A stretch of 64,000 nucleotides of DNA, taken from Eustoma russellianum (Eukaryota; Streptophyta; Magnoliopsida; Gentianales; Gentianaceae). The stretch spans positions 37,632,517 through 37,696,516 of the forward strand of contig AP025046.1 of assembly GCA_036186865.1 (NCBI GenBank), given 5' to 3'. Of the stretch, positions 47,401 to 56,051 are shown piece after piece (the stretch's first letter is position 1; every line of letters starts with the position of its first letter). The notes below the pieces were generated by a model. That model worked only from the letters and a program-made list of their open reading frames with translations, was not told the DNA's origin and ran no database searches. The translations under genes and the position numbers were made by a program.

Positions 47401-50400
47401 TTGGTGCAGATCCTTGATTGATGCTACCCCTCAACCAAATCTTCAACCACCTTCAAATAGCCTCCAACTTTGAAAGAAAATCTGAATCATATTCTTTTAA
47501 TTTTTGACCCTAAAAAAGGCACACCTCAGCCAAATAAAAAATGTATGTTTCCTTTCTTTAAAAAAAGATTGGCCAAAACAAAAAAAAAAAGAAGAAAAAA
47601 AGAAAAAAAAGGAAAACTTGAGAGAGAAAGAAAAAGAAAATTGTGGCTAGCAGCCTTCTTTTGCCGAATTTTATTTTGTGTCCCATAAAAAATCATCCAC
47701 TTCAGAAAATTCAAGAAACACCCCGTTTGATCCTAACTTAAGCTACACATACTCTGATGAGGATCAAGGGTCCGATGAGGATCAAGGGCCCCATCAAGAG
47801 GTCAAAGGTCCTATGACAAGAAGGAGGGCAAGAGAACTTTGTCATCAAGTTGTCACCTTCTTGTACAAGCATGTTCAAGATGAACCTAAGATTCATTGAC
47901 CTAAGATTCCTTGGGTTCATTTCATTGAACCTTCACCTTGAGTGTGTCTAAACGTGTGTGTGCCTTCTTTATCTTGAAGTTTATCTTGTTTTCTTGTGAT
48001 CTTTGTTTTATGTGTTTGCTTTGTAGGAAAATTAGGTACGTGGAAGATCCAAATAAAATGAAGGTCCAAAATGAGGAAGATAGCCGTGTGTTACAAAAAA
48101 GGAGACCAAAAGAATGTTGTCTTGAAGAGAATGTTTGTCTCCACCAAGACAAACTCAAAGGTGTCCAAGATAGAATCTCTTGATCAAATTGAAATAAAAA
48201 ATCATCTCCATTTATCCACAAGGGGCCGGCCATGCTTGAAGTAAAAGGATAATGATCAAATTGAATTTAAATTCAAAGCCAAACTTGAATTTAAATTCAA
48301 CCTTGATTTGAATTCAAGTTTCAACTAAATTGAGGCTTCAAATTCAAGATAAATTCAGCCAAATTAACCAGCCATCCACACGCCATTTTGAAGAGAAAGA
48401 AGGAGATAGTTTCCACTTCAAATTGAATCCAAGTTTGAATTCAAATTCAAACTCAATTTGAATTCAAACTTCAACCATCATTTGAATTCAATTCCAGCCA
48501 GCTTATCAACATCAAATCAGATTTTCTAATCTCCATTCATCTTCAATACACGGCTGGAATGGTGGGAAAGGTTATGCAAGAGCCAAGTTCAAAGCAAGCT
48601 CAAATTCAAAACCAACTTGAATTCAAATTCAACCAACTTTTGAATTCAACTTCAGGCCTCATCCTACTCATCAAATCAGCTCCTCCAAGGCATTATTGGA
48701 CCCTCATACACGGTTGACTATGGAGAGAATAGGATCTTGCAAGCATTTCAAATTTTAGCTAGAATTTGTTTTAGTTTTGAATTCAAATAATTTTCAATTT
48801 TCAAACATTATTAGCTAGCTTATTTTGAAATAACTTCTGGTCATTTGAAGGCTACTAGGATGAAGACATAAGGCCTATAAATAGACCCCTTTGGCCGATT
48901 GTAACAAACAACTTTGGATGAATAACAATTCTTGATATTTTCTTCACTTTGTGTGAGACTTTGTTTTCTTGGTTTTTTGCATTAAAAACCTAAGTTAAGA
49001 TCCTTCAAAGTTGAGCATTTTGAAGGTGTTGCCATTGCTAAAAGGTGCCGTCCAGGAGGGTCATATTGGTTTGCCTGATCAACGACCATCTTGAAGTGTT
49101 GGTCTTGCTCAATTAAGCCACACGTTTTTATCACTAAGGAAGCAAGGGGAAGTCTTCTTCCTTGTGCCTAACTCTTTGTGAATGACGTTTGGAAGGTGTA
49201 ATTGTTGGAGCCCACGAGTTGCACGCATCATACTCACCCTAAAACATTCCTGCACTTATTTCTTGGGTATATTTTAGTGATAGTTAGCTTAACACTAGGC
49301 CATTCAAACAAAGAGTTGTCAAGACAACCCCTTAGTGTTGAATTCAACCAGACGACATACTATTGATTTCTTGTTTTCTAGATTCCATTCCTACATATAT
49401 ATTTGTGCCTCCTGTGTCTGACCTTTTTGCCGATTGAGACTCTTCAAGAAAAGAGGAGAAGAAGACATTTGAACAGCCTTGGGAAAATCAGATTCATATC
49501 TTGCTTGGCCTTGATTAGTTCAAATGATATAAACACGAGAGTGGAAACCCGATTTTGAGGGAGATAAAAGCCGATTTTGAGAGAATTCATACACGAGTAT
49601 GGAAAGACAAAAAATATAATTTTTTGATTTTTACTAACGTAACCCTTTCGTTTGTCTTTGTGTCAGTTTTATCTCTCTCTGCTTCGTGTTTCGTTTCAGG
49701 ATGGACGACCAAACGAGAAGCACCACAACCGAAGGCATTACATTGGAACAAGTTGCGGAAATGGTGGCAATGATCGCATGCCGCCTTGACATGTTCCAAG
49801 CCTGACTAGAAGACTTGGAGCATTTTCGTGATTCTCAAATGTCCGTCCCTGAATGTGCTATCCATTTTGAGCAAAGAATTAGTAGTACCCAAGGTACACA
49901 ACCCGAGGAGCCCTCAGAATACTTCTAATAAGGAGAGAACCCATTGAAGAGGCGGGGGACGACAAAACGAAGATGAATTTGAGCAAGAAATGACATACCA
50001 CCCACGTCAAAACCGCAGACAAATCCAACATGACGACGAGCCTTAGTTTGGCAAGCTAAAGTTTATAATCCCTCCATTTCATTGTAAGAGTGATCCAGAA
50101 GCTTATTTGGAGTGGCAACAAAAATTAGATATTATCTAATCATGCCGTTCCTTTTCCAAAAGAAATAATGTACATTTTGTTGCTATTGGATTTGTTGATT
50201 ATGCTTTGGTAAAGTGGGATCAAACCCAAAATGTTAGAATTCGGACGGGGAGGGAAGAATAAATACATGGGAAGAAATGAAACGCGCTATGCGTAGACGA
50301 ATCATTTCATCTCATTATAATACATCATTGTTTCAACTCAAGGAAACAAATCTGTTAATCAGTACCTTAAAGAGTTGGAAAAAACCATGATAAGGGGTAA

Positions 50401-53400
50401 TTTTCAAGAAGATCCCGAGTCTACTATGTCTTGATTTTTGAATGGTTTGAACAGGAAAATAGCAAATAAACTCGAGCTCCAACCTTATGATGATTTGGAG
50501 TCCATGGAGCACATATCGGAAAAGATCGAGCGTCCAATATAGAGGAAAAACATGCGGCCTAGCAGATTCAACCAAAATTTAACAAATCGCTTTGAAAAGA
50601 ATACAAATCAAATGAGCTTTGGAAGGCCTCAAGGAGCCTCCTCTCGGTCGACCCAACCAGCACTGGATAAGGTAAGATGGAAGAAAAAGCATCCTCCAAA
50701 GGTACGTCTAGTAACACTATTTCTTCCAATTCAAGAGATGTCATTTGTTTTAAATGTCAACGAAGAGATTATATATCATCTCAATGTCCTAATAAACGTG
50801 CCATGTATCTAGATGGCGAGGGAGGATATGTATCTAAAAGTGAAACTGAGAACGAGTCTGGAAATGAATTTGATAACTTGCATGATGAAGAAGATGAAAA
50901 TGTTAACTACTGTGTAAGATAATGAGGAACAAAATCAGTATTCCTTTGTTACTAAACATGCTCTCAACACTCAAGCTAAAGCTGATGAAAATGAAAAGCA
51001 AAGAGAAAACATTTTCCACATTCATTGCAAGATAAATGACAAGATGTGCACCATGATCATTGATGGTGGTAGTTGTACTAATGTTGCTAGTACCTATTTA
51101 GTAAAGAAACTTTCATTCCCTATGGTTGATCACCCCCATTCTTATAAGTTACAATGGTTGAATCATTGTGGTGAAGTCTATGTGACTAAACAAGTTTTGA
51201 TGTCATGATCAAATTTTGTGTGATGTCATTCTTAAGCATGCTTGTCATATCCTTCTAGGGTGTCCACGAAAATTTGATAGAAGAGTCATGCATGATGGTT
51301 TCCTGAATCGTTTCGTGGTCAAATTTCAAGACAAAACCATTAAATTAAGAGCTTTTCCACTCGAAAAAGTCCTAAATATTAAAAAAATGACAAAACTTAG
51401 GGAAGATAAGAAAGAGCTAGAGGTTGAAAAGGAGTTTTTGAATAAAATTAAGTCTTCAAGTAAACCAAAAATCGAGACTAAAGATGCTGAAATTGGTAAA
51501 AGAATTGTGCCACATGAGCCGAAAAAGAAAGAATGTATAAAAAAGCAAACATTCCTTGCAAGAAGTTCTGAGGTTATACAAGCTTTGTTCAATGAAAAAT
51601 ATGTGTTCATCTTTCTGCATAAAGAATTGTTGTTGAATCTTGAATACTTACCATCTTCTTTGCCTATGAAATTGTTTTTGCATAAAGAATTGTTAGTGAA
51701 TCTTGAACAATTACCATCTTCTTTGCCTAGGAATTTGCAGGAGTGTTTCCAGAGGAAGAGCCGAGTGGATTGCCTCCCATTCGAGGTATTGAGCATCAAA
51801 TTGACTTCATCCCTAGAGCAAAACTCCCTAATTGGCCAGCCCATAAAACAAACCTTGAGGAGACTAAAGAAATTTAACGTCAAATGGAGGATTTGCTTGC
51901 TAAGGGGCGGGTTCAAGAAAGCACGAGTCCTTGTGCGGTTCCCGTTATGGTAGTGCTAAAAAAGGATGGTTCATGGCGTATGTGCACGGACTGCAGAGCA
52001 ATCAATAAGATTACGGTAAAGTATCAATACTCTATTCCTAGATTTGATGACATACTTGATGAGTTGCATAGGGCAAAATACTTTACTCAAATTGATCTTA
52101 GAAGTGGATACCACCAGATTCGTATTAAGAAATATGATGAATAGAAAACTGCGTTTAAGACTAAGTTTGAATTGTATGAGTGGTTAGTAATGCCTTTTTT
52201 GGATTAACTAATGCACTCAGCACTTTCATGAGATTAATGCACCATGTCTTGAGTGAATTCATTGAAAAATTTGTGGTGGTCTACTTTAATACATCTTGAT
52301 TTATAGCAAAAGTTTTGATGAGCATATTATTCAGTTGCATGCTGTTTTAACTTTGTATGCTAACTTTAAGAAGTGTACCTTTTGCATGAAACAAATTGTC
52401 TTCTTAGGTTATATAGTGAGTGAACATGGTATTGAAATGGATCAAGAAAAAGTGAAGTCTATTTTAGATTGTGTTGGTACTTAAAACAATTTTTGAGGTT
52501 CGTAATTTCCATGGTTTGGCTAGTTTTTATAGACGATTTGGAAAAAATTTCGGTATCATTGCTGCACCTGAACAAAATTGTGAAAAAAGAAGTTGGTTTT
52601 TAACGGAGAGAAAAACAACAACATACCTTTGATCTTTAAAAGAAAAGTTAACTAATACATTTATTCTAAAATTGTCTAATTTTCAAGAGACTTTTAAAAT
52701 CGAACGTGATGCATCGGGGAAGGTGTAGGAGTTGTTTTAATTCAAGGGGGACGTCCTCTAACTTATTTTAGTGAGAAACTCAAAGGTGCTCAATTGAACT
52801 ATTCTACGTATGATAAAGAACTGTATGCATTAGTTCGAGCTTTGCAAACGTGGAAACACTATTTGTAGCCTAAGGAGTTTGTCATTCATACTGATCACGA
52901 GTTCATCAAATATTTGAAAGGTCAAGGTAAGTTGAACATGCAACATGCTAAATGGGTTGAGTTCATTGAAACATTTTCTTATGTGATTAAATATAAGCGT
53001 GGGAAAGATAATGTAGTTGTTGATGCTCTGTCTAGAAGATACACTTTGATCACTACTTTGTCTTCTCAATTGCTTGGTTTTGAGTATATTAAGGTGATGT
53101 ACGCTAATGATCATGACTTTAATTCTATTTATTTGGCATGTGAAGAGTTATCCTGTGATAAGTTCTACAGAAATGAAGATTACCTGTTTCGTGATCCTGT
53201 GTGCATACCTATTTGTTCTATACGTGAATTGCTTGTAAAAGAAAAAGCTCATGGTGGTGGTTTAATGGGTCATTTTGGAGCACATAAAACATTGAAAGTA
53301 TTGAAAGAACATTTCTTTTGGCGTAAGATGCGTGTAGATGTAGAAAGGCTTTGTGCTAATTGCCTCATTTGTAAATAAGCTAAATCGAAATCTATGCCTC

Positions 53401-56009
53401 ATGGTACGTATACTTCATTGCCACTACCTTGTTGTCCGTGGACTAATATTTCTATGGATTTTGTACTTGAACTACCTAAGTCAAAACGTGGGCATGATAG
53501 CGTGTTGTTGTTGATCGTTTTTCTAAAATGGCATACTTCATTATAGGTAGAAAGGCAGATGATGCCTCTCATGTTACTGAATTGTTTTTTAAAGAAGTCA
53601 TGAGATTGATTGGCATGCTTAAGATTATCGTGAGAGATAGGGACACCAAGTTTCATAGTCAATTTTGGCGTGTTCTATGGAATAAATTGGGAACTAAGTT
53701 GCTCTTCTCTACTATGAGTCATCATCAAACTGATGGGCAAACTGAGGTGGTAAATAGAACGCCTTCTCAGCTTCTTCGTGCGATAATTTAAAGGAACTTA
53801 AAAAGTTAGAAGGATTGTCTGCCATTCATCGAATTTGCAGATAATAAAAGTGTACATAGTGCTACTTCCTATTCTCCGTTTGAAGTTGTTTATGGCTTTA
53901 ATCCTTTGACTCGTCTAGATCTTGTTCCATTGCCTATTAATGAGCGTTCTAGTCTTGATGGTAAGCCTAAGACATAACTTTTTAAGAAACTTCATGAGAA
54001 GGAAAGAAATCAAATTGAGCATGCTACCAAGAAGTATAAGAAACAAGCTAACAAAGGAAGGAAAAGTGTGGTGTTCCAACCCGGTGATTTGGTATGGCTT
54101 CACTTGCGGAAGGAACGATTTCCTGATGAAAGAGAGTCCAAATTGTATCCGCGAGGAGATGGACCGTTCAAAGTGCTAGCAAGGATCAATGACAATGCAT
54201 ATGTTCTAGATCTTTCTTCAGGTAAGTATAATGTTTCAGATACTTAACATTACTGATCTTTCCCCTTCTCATGCAGATTCGAAGAGTATTGTTTGTGATC
54301 CTAATAGAGTTGAATCACATCCAACCAATGTGACTGAGAAGACGCATGTTTTCGATGATGGATACGAAGCACAAGTTTACCATGACAGAGTTCCACTAAC
54401 TCGCGCGAGAGCTAGGGACGTTCAAGTCTCTATTGGATTGATTTTAGCAGAATTCAAAGCGAAATGGACCGAGCCTTTGGACGACTTTGAATGCCCTCAT
54501 TGGGTTAATATTATTGAAGTCCAAGACGCCTGACAAGATTTAGATTCCAGGACAAATCCTTTTGAAGAGGAGGAAAAATATTTAATTCCTTTTATTTAAT
54601 TATTTTAGGTTATTTAATTAGACAAGATATTTATAAGGAAAATAAGATAGGATATTTTTCTAAGAAAAATTAGTAGGATACATAATTTGGAAGCGAACTC
54701 TCTATCTTTTGGGATGGAGGTATTGTTTGTCTGCCTCTCACCCTCACCAGACCTTAGCGATAGCTTTTGCTGTTGTTGGGATATACTGGATATGTGTTTT
54801 TGTTTTTGTTGTACTGAAATTTAATTATAAGAAGAGAAAAACCAAGGGTTCCATCTAGAAGTTCTACGTTACAGGGCTACGTAACTTGTGTCTCTTATTG
54901 ATGTTTCAACTAAAAAATCAGCTGTGGATTCTGTAGTTCAAACCTTGTCACTCTTCTTCCATGAACAACTTCCCACAAATTCTTGCACTGATACACCAGA
55001 AAAAAATGAGGATGCCTTTGCAATTAAAAAGAAGGACAAACTAAAAACCATTATATGAAGTCTGAAGAGGAGTGAAGGGGGGAAAGGCACCAATAAGAAC
55101 ATGCAAAAGCTTAATCATTCATTTTACTCCTAAAAAACCATGAAGTGCCCACCAAAGAGAAGTGAAGAACTGTGGACTTAGAAAAGTTACCTGAAGAGCA
55201 CAATGCAATTTCTGAATTTCACAATCTACATTGTGTTGCTCTCTTATTGTGACAACTTCCAGCACTGCGCAGCATGACAACTCAAGGGAATCAGAGTCAA
55301 AAACTGGCAAAGCAATTGATCCGCGAACGTCGTGGTCACGTGCATGATGCACACGTAAATACTCTGCCTTATTATAGTACATAACATTTGAAGTCCACTC
55401 TGGAATTCTTGATGAGTATACACGGCCAGGAACCCCCAAAAACAAGCCTGGTTTTACTTCTGCAGCAAATGTGAATGACGCAGACACCTCGCGATAGCCT
55501 GTGAGGACATCATCATGTACATAAGGCTGCTCGCAGGTGCTCAAAATGTATCTGTACCCATCCATTATCGGAACCCAGACTTGGGCAAGAATCCCTCCAC
55601 CAGCTGATTCTCTAAACAGTGACAAAGCTTTATGCATTTTATCAGAAAGTGTAGGAGAAGATGGCCATGGAATAATCGATTCCTCAGCAATCACAGCACC
55701 ATTATGCTGAACAGACATCTTACTTCTATCCCCCTGATAAATGTTTTGACCAGAATTTACATGTGTAATAAACTGGGCCTCCAACCCCTGCATGACATGC
55801 AAATCAAAGGAACTTTCTACGACCTTGTCATCTGACACAGCAGCACTCTCTGTATTCTGTACTCCATAGTTCACTCCATCAAAGTTAGTTGAAAGGACAT
55901 AGGGGCCAAAGATAGGATCAATAGCAGTTGGACTGCTCCAATATCCAGCATATCCATCAAAGGACTCATCGTTATCCTCAAAATCGACAGCCCTCATATC
56001 ACCCTCCAT
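31918..56009 (-). CDS. NLP8: NIN-like protein, NLP8/9 type (nitrate-responsive transcription factor), six coding exons
   Basis: Coding exons on the minus strand: 56009-55191, 41652-41608, 41443-40688, 33868-33745, 33061-32513 and 32441-31918. All junctions are GT-AG and in frame, giving about 938 codons, close to NLP8 of other plants. An N-terminal GAF-like nitrate-response region (exons 1-3), the RWP-RK DNA-binding domain split over exons 4 and 5, and a C-terminal PB1 domain (exon 6) are present. Family members bind nitrate-responsive elements; in Arabidopsis NLP8 acts in nitrate-promoted seed germination. RWPxRK reads RWPCRQ here. Introns of 13.5 and 6.8 kb are filled with retrotransposons. 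The frame is open upstream of the chosen ATG to the acceptor, so a further coding exon is possible. Confidence 0.88.
32513..33061 (-). CDS. NLP8: NLP8-like coding exon 5 (second half of RWP-RK)
   Basis: Starts VCPTTLKRICRQHGISRW after a TTGCAG acceptor and continues PCRQIKKVNRSL. The rest is a low-conservation linker. The donor is probably GTAAGG at 32512; a second in-phase donor GTACAT lies 21 nt earlier and would remove seven codons. Confidence 0.88.
33745..33868 (-). CDS. NLP8: NLP8-like coding exon 4 (first half of RWP-RK)
   Basis: 124 nt: acceptor TTTTCAG, donor GTGGGACTC, phase 0/1. It encodes SKSVMKRQSD and then VSLSVLQQYFSGSLRDAAKS, the first helices of the RWP-RK domain. Confidence 0.92.
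33995..34209 (-). repeat. 3' LTR of the young copia element
   Basis: 215 bp, identical to 39254-39468 by eye. Contains a TATATATATATA tract near 34091. The end of the pol ORF (stop at 34204) runs a few bases into this LTR. Confidence 0.95.
34204..38310 (-). CDS. Copia gag-pol polyprotein with gag core missing
   Basis: An intact 1368-codon ORF from the ATG at 38310. The N-terminus (GGNYLPWSRAVE) is a normal gag start, but it passes directly into KETGLVAKK and the zinc knuckle CKFCQRAGHLVEEC; the roughly 200-residue UBN2 gag core is absent and the frame is kept. Then come protease WIIDSGATNHMT, pre-integrase LWHRRLGHANF, integrase (HTDIWGP, RSDNGSEY, QNGVAERKHRH), RT with DIKNAFLNGEL and VYVDDIILTG, and RNase H (YTDADWGGSKSD, SSAEAELRALAL). 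A 25-residue stretch with GPVEESERGFDRSQP is tandemly duplicated in the linker. Pol looks functional; particle formation would need gag from elsewhere. Confidence 0.92.
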   Translation of the reverse strand: MADQGSEITSTHADEKTLGSTSGHVGSGTIVDSASITSITITNQKLHGGNYLPWSRAVESLKETGLVAKKTGSKSNNYGKKYCKFCQRAGHLVEECYRRPGSTVKPPPYFKPINQKQNHAGRSDSSSSWRSDADSWHPRAAVAEPDDGAGTVFTQAQLDAVLRVLDSQRTHRSQHSSDEVRATMASTGRVGKSLMWIIDSGATNHMTFNRSQLSNFNSFNSPKKVKVANGDSIEILGYGNIRLSDKLCLKHVLYVPGLDCNLISVRQLMVDNSCFTVFTPNQCYFLSSSLSSCFQGKAMKDGTSKEVIDNANHKNGLYFLDTASSATVCFGGYSSSVYSVLNKNNVSRVDNSRIALILLWHRRLGHANFVYLKKVKPDLFNGISMDSLKCETCMYAKHSRAQYPAKGYEESKPFNLIHTDIWGPSRVLNVNGSRWFVIFVDDHTRVTWIYLMKHKSELSQVFKLFISMIQNQFNTCIKNLRSDNGSEYLSEEMKTVLLEKGIHHQTSNVYTPQQNGVAERKHRHILGVARSLMFSMNVPKYLWGEAVLTATYLINRMPSRVLEFTSPKDKLLSVFPHCLLLSELPLKIFGCTVFVYLQPQFRGKLDKRSVKCVFIGYSGFQKGYKCFCPHTRKVYTTLDVSFDENSPYFSSPSESSTNRNQEDFWSTIDVSVVGSAPNATMGEQRQSEGNAEEAHKDNQEGPVEESERGFDRSQPKPLTHKDDQEGPVEESERGFDRSQPRPLLPITYVYSRKKPQVKQQVNLPLDSSNSLTESANHDIQPLHSESVVDIPQTSDLPIAIRKGSRECLKYHKFLGHKSYTSVYPLHDAVSYDRLKPEFKLFTTSLDNVTVPVSIEQALSQKEWRHAVYEEMAALTKNKTWDIVSKPKHISPVGCKWVFSLKYNSDGTLNRYKARLVAKGFTQSYGIDYAETFAPVAKLNTIRIIFSVAINLDWNLVQLDIKNAFLNGELKELVYMSIPPGFESAETVGKVCKLNRSIYGLKQSPRAWFSKFTDVLIIYGFRQAQSDHTLFVHTEGSNITLLIVYVDDIILTGNNNQYIEKVKKHLAMAFEVKDLGPLRYFLGMEVGRSKTGMVISQRKYVLDLLQETGMIGCKPVSTPMEPGSTKLSESSKGEILSDIHSYQKLVGKLIYLSHTRPDICYSVSFVSQFMHSPTNFHLQAVMRILRYLKGAPGQGLFFGKSTSRDIQVYTDADWGGSKSDMRSTSGYGTFLWGNLVTWRSKKQNVVARSSAEAELRALALGLCEGLWIKRVLKDIHQDQAGLQIKAYCDNISAIHMAENPVHHDKTKHVEIDRHFIREKLEDQSLCLKHISSSEQIADLLTKSVFPSQFHKLLSKLGCCNVYTKLEGEC
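38787..38866. repeat. 40-bp tandem duplication in the copia leader
   Basis: CATGCAAGTGAACAGCTGGC plus about 20 more bases occurs at 38787 and again at 38827. A TA-rich run follows at 38861-38878. Confidence 0.8.
39254..39468 (-). repeat. 5' LTR of the young copia element
   Basis: Partner of 33995-34209. The primer-binding site is at 39241-39253. The target duplication AATAC follows at 39469-39473. Confidence 0.95.
40688..41443 (-). CDS. NLP8: NLP8-like coding exon 3
   Basis: 252 codons from SLSKNQRSAL (acceptor TTGCAG) to RVPRKQ (donor GTACATG), phase 0/0. Conserved NLP stretches include LPLALTWIPC, EGQGIVGKALQSNHPFFF and KYGLNAAVAIRLRS. In-frame sequence upstream of 41443 is intron. Confidence 0.9.
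41608..41652 (-). CDS. NLP8: NLP8-like coding exon 2 (45-nt micro-exon)
   Basis: Encodes exactly AVNLRSSAPPRLHHQ between a TTTGCAG acceptor and a GTATGC donor, phase 0/0. It joins ...HCALQ of exon 1 to SLSKNQ of exon 3. This matches the conserved A(V/D)NLR motif of NLP proteins. Confidence 0.9.
41653..42049 (-). other. NLP8-like intron sequence
   Basis: Intron DNA upstream of exon 2, with nothing recognisable before the copia fragment begins near 42050. Confidence 0.5.
42050..44110 (-). mobile_element. Decayed copia fragment (pre-integrase to start of RT)
   Basis: Minus strand. 43904-44095 resembles the region between protease and integrase (NFNLISVGKIIKDNNCRVYF). 43674-43856 is the pre-integrase region (LWHKKLGHPNFVYMK). 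43360-43620 carries traces of the integrase core. 43004-43192 is the integrase C-terminal part (KLFGCNAYVHVQ). 42060-42200 reads like the start of RT (a W-K/R-A-V-x-E-E-M-x-A-L pattern). It lacks LTRs and is full of stops. It lies in the 13.5-kb NLP8-like intron. Confidence 0.7.
44230..46425 (+). mobile_element. Decayed RTE-type LINE, 3' part
   Basis: The plus strand carries, across stops and frameshifts, pieces of a plant RTE-like non-LTR reverse transcriptase: KKSWWWKEEMQ (44430), MKNGKAIGPDGFPVETWK (44900), DYGNYKGIKLMSHKMKL (45080), GLHQGSA with a Phe-Ala-Asp-Asp motif (near 45450-45570), and the C-terminal KIRNEHIRRKVDVTPIEEKM with HVQRNPTDAHVRRCE (45900-46030). The tail GTTTGAGTGTTGTTGTATTG fits an RTE 3' end. 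The 5' part is missing. Confidence 0.75.
46430..47087 (+). repeat. 5' LTR of the intronic gypsy element
   Basis: 658 bp with inverted termini TGATGCG/CGCATCA, TATA-like CCTATAAATAGGGCCCC at 46618, and AATAAAATT near 46665. Immediately followed by the primer site. Only about 100 bp of it recurs at the 3' end of the element (54570-54680). Confidence 0.8.
47400..48250 (+). pseudogene. Fragment resembling a gypsy polyprotein end
   Basis: 47678-47899 encodes a short frame with SYTYSDEDQGSDEDQG and EVKGPMTRRRARELCHQ; the GPMTRxRA pattern is common near the ends of plant gypsy polyproteins. It lies between the primer site and gag of the surrounding element, where it does not belong, so it may come from a nested or captured second element. 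47575-47640 is an A/G-rich Lys/Arg low-complexity tract. Confidence 0.35.
48250..49235 (+). repeat. LTR-like region rich in GAATTC palindromes
   Basis: At 48256-48790 the palindromic motifs TTGAATTTAAATTCAA (twice) and TTGAATTCAA (seven GAATTC cores) recur in a partly duplicated arrangement. A TATA-like CCTATAAATAGACCCC follows at 48878, and the block ends GCACGCATCA near 49229, the same last bases as the 5' LTR at 47087. This looks like a second LTR of a related element, but I cannot define its start or a target duplication. Confidence 0.4.
49540..50925 (+). pseudogene. Gypsy gag pseudogene
   Basis: Traces of a gag core: WEEMKRAMRRRIISSHY near 50270, then a Gln/Ser-rich part and the zinc-knuckle-like CFKCQRRDYISSQCPNKRAM near 50745-50810 (a His of the knuckle is changed), followed by an acidic stretch SETENESGNEFDN. 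Broken by stops and frameshifts. Confidence 0.6.
51040..52560 (+). pseudogene. Gypsy protease and reverse transcriptase pseudogene
   Basis: A protease-like stretch reads IIDGGSCTNVAS near 51056 (Asp-Gly-Gly in place of Asp-Ser/Thr-Gly). RT starts near 51884 (MEDLLAKGRVQESTSPCAVPVMVV) with KDGSWRMCTDCRAINKIT and FTQIDLRSGYHQIRI. The catalytic box, normally YFDD, reads YFNTS after a base change and frameshift near 52285. Not functional. Confidence 0.75.
52690..54180 (+). pseudogene. Gypsy RNase H and integrase pseudogene
   Basis: RNase H traces near 52700-52870, then YKRGKDNVVVDALSRR (53000), integrase zinc region (HGGGLMGHFGAHKTLKVL...CANCLICK, 53250-53378), core (MAYFIIGRKADDASHVTELFF, VRDRDTKFHSQFW, HHQTDGQTEVVNRT, 53528-53790) and C-terminal GDLVWLHLRKERFP-like part near 54085. 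Several stops and frameshifts. Confidence 0.8.
54570..54680 (+). repeat. Truncated 3' LTR of the gypsy element
   Basis: Matches about 46457-46590 of the 5' LTR (ATTCCTTTTATTTAATTATT..., with small deletions). Preceded by the purine-rich GAAGAGGAGGAAAAA. It breaks off at about 54680, next to a SINE fragment. Confidence 0.7.
54692..54813 (+). repeat. Au-like SINE 3' fragment
   Basis: Reverse complement of 58148-58266 with few differences (GCGAACTCTCTATCTTTTGGG, TGTCTGCCTCTCACCCTC, ATACTGGATATGTG). The CTCACCCTC...CCAGACC and ACTGGGTATGT parts recall Au SINE 3' ends. Confidence 0.55.
55191..56009 (-). CDS. NLP8: NLP8-like coding exon 1 (N-terminal GAF-like region)
   Basis: Begins MEGDMRAVDF at 56009. 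The exon itself starts at 56051 after a TCAAAG acceptor, and the 14 codons before the ATG are open. It includes the conserved stretches ILAQVWVPIMDGYRYILST and PGRVYSSRIPEWTSNVMYY, and ends HCALQ at a GTAACT donor. Compared with Arabidopsis NLP8 as I remember it, about 45 N-terminal residues are missing. Confidence 0.88.
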
Positions 56010-56051
56010 CTCTGACCACTGTGAATACCCAAGAACTACCACCAAGTACCC

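Larger units (their letters stand above)
46430..54680 (+). mobile_element. Decayed Ty3/gypsy retrotransposon with truncated 3' LTR
   Basis: 5' LTR at 46430-47087 (TGATGCG...CGCATCA ends), primer site TGGTATCAGAGC at 47091, gag traces at 49550-50920, RT at 51780-52560, RNase H and integrase at 52690-54180, and a broken 3' LTR piece at 54570-54680. Domain order is that of gypsy. It sits in the NLP8-like intron, antisense to the gene. The stretch 47400-49300 does not fit this element well (see separate entries). No target duplication can be assigned because the 3' LTR end is lost. Confidence 0.8.
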
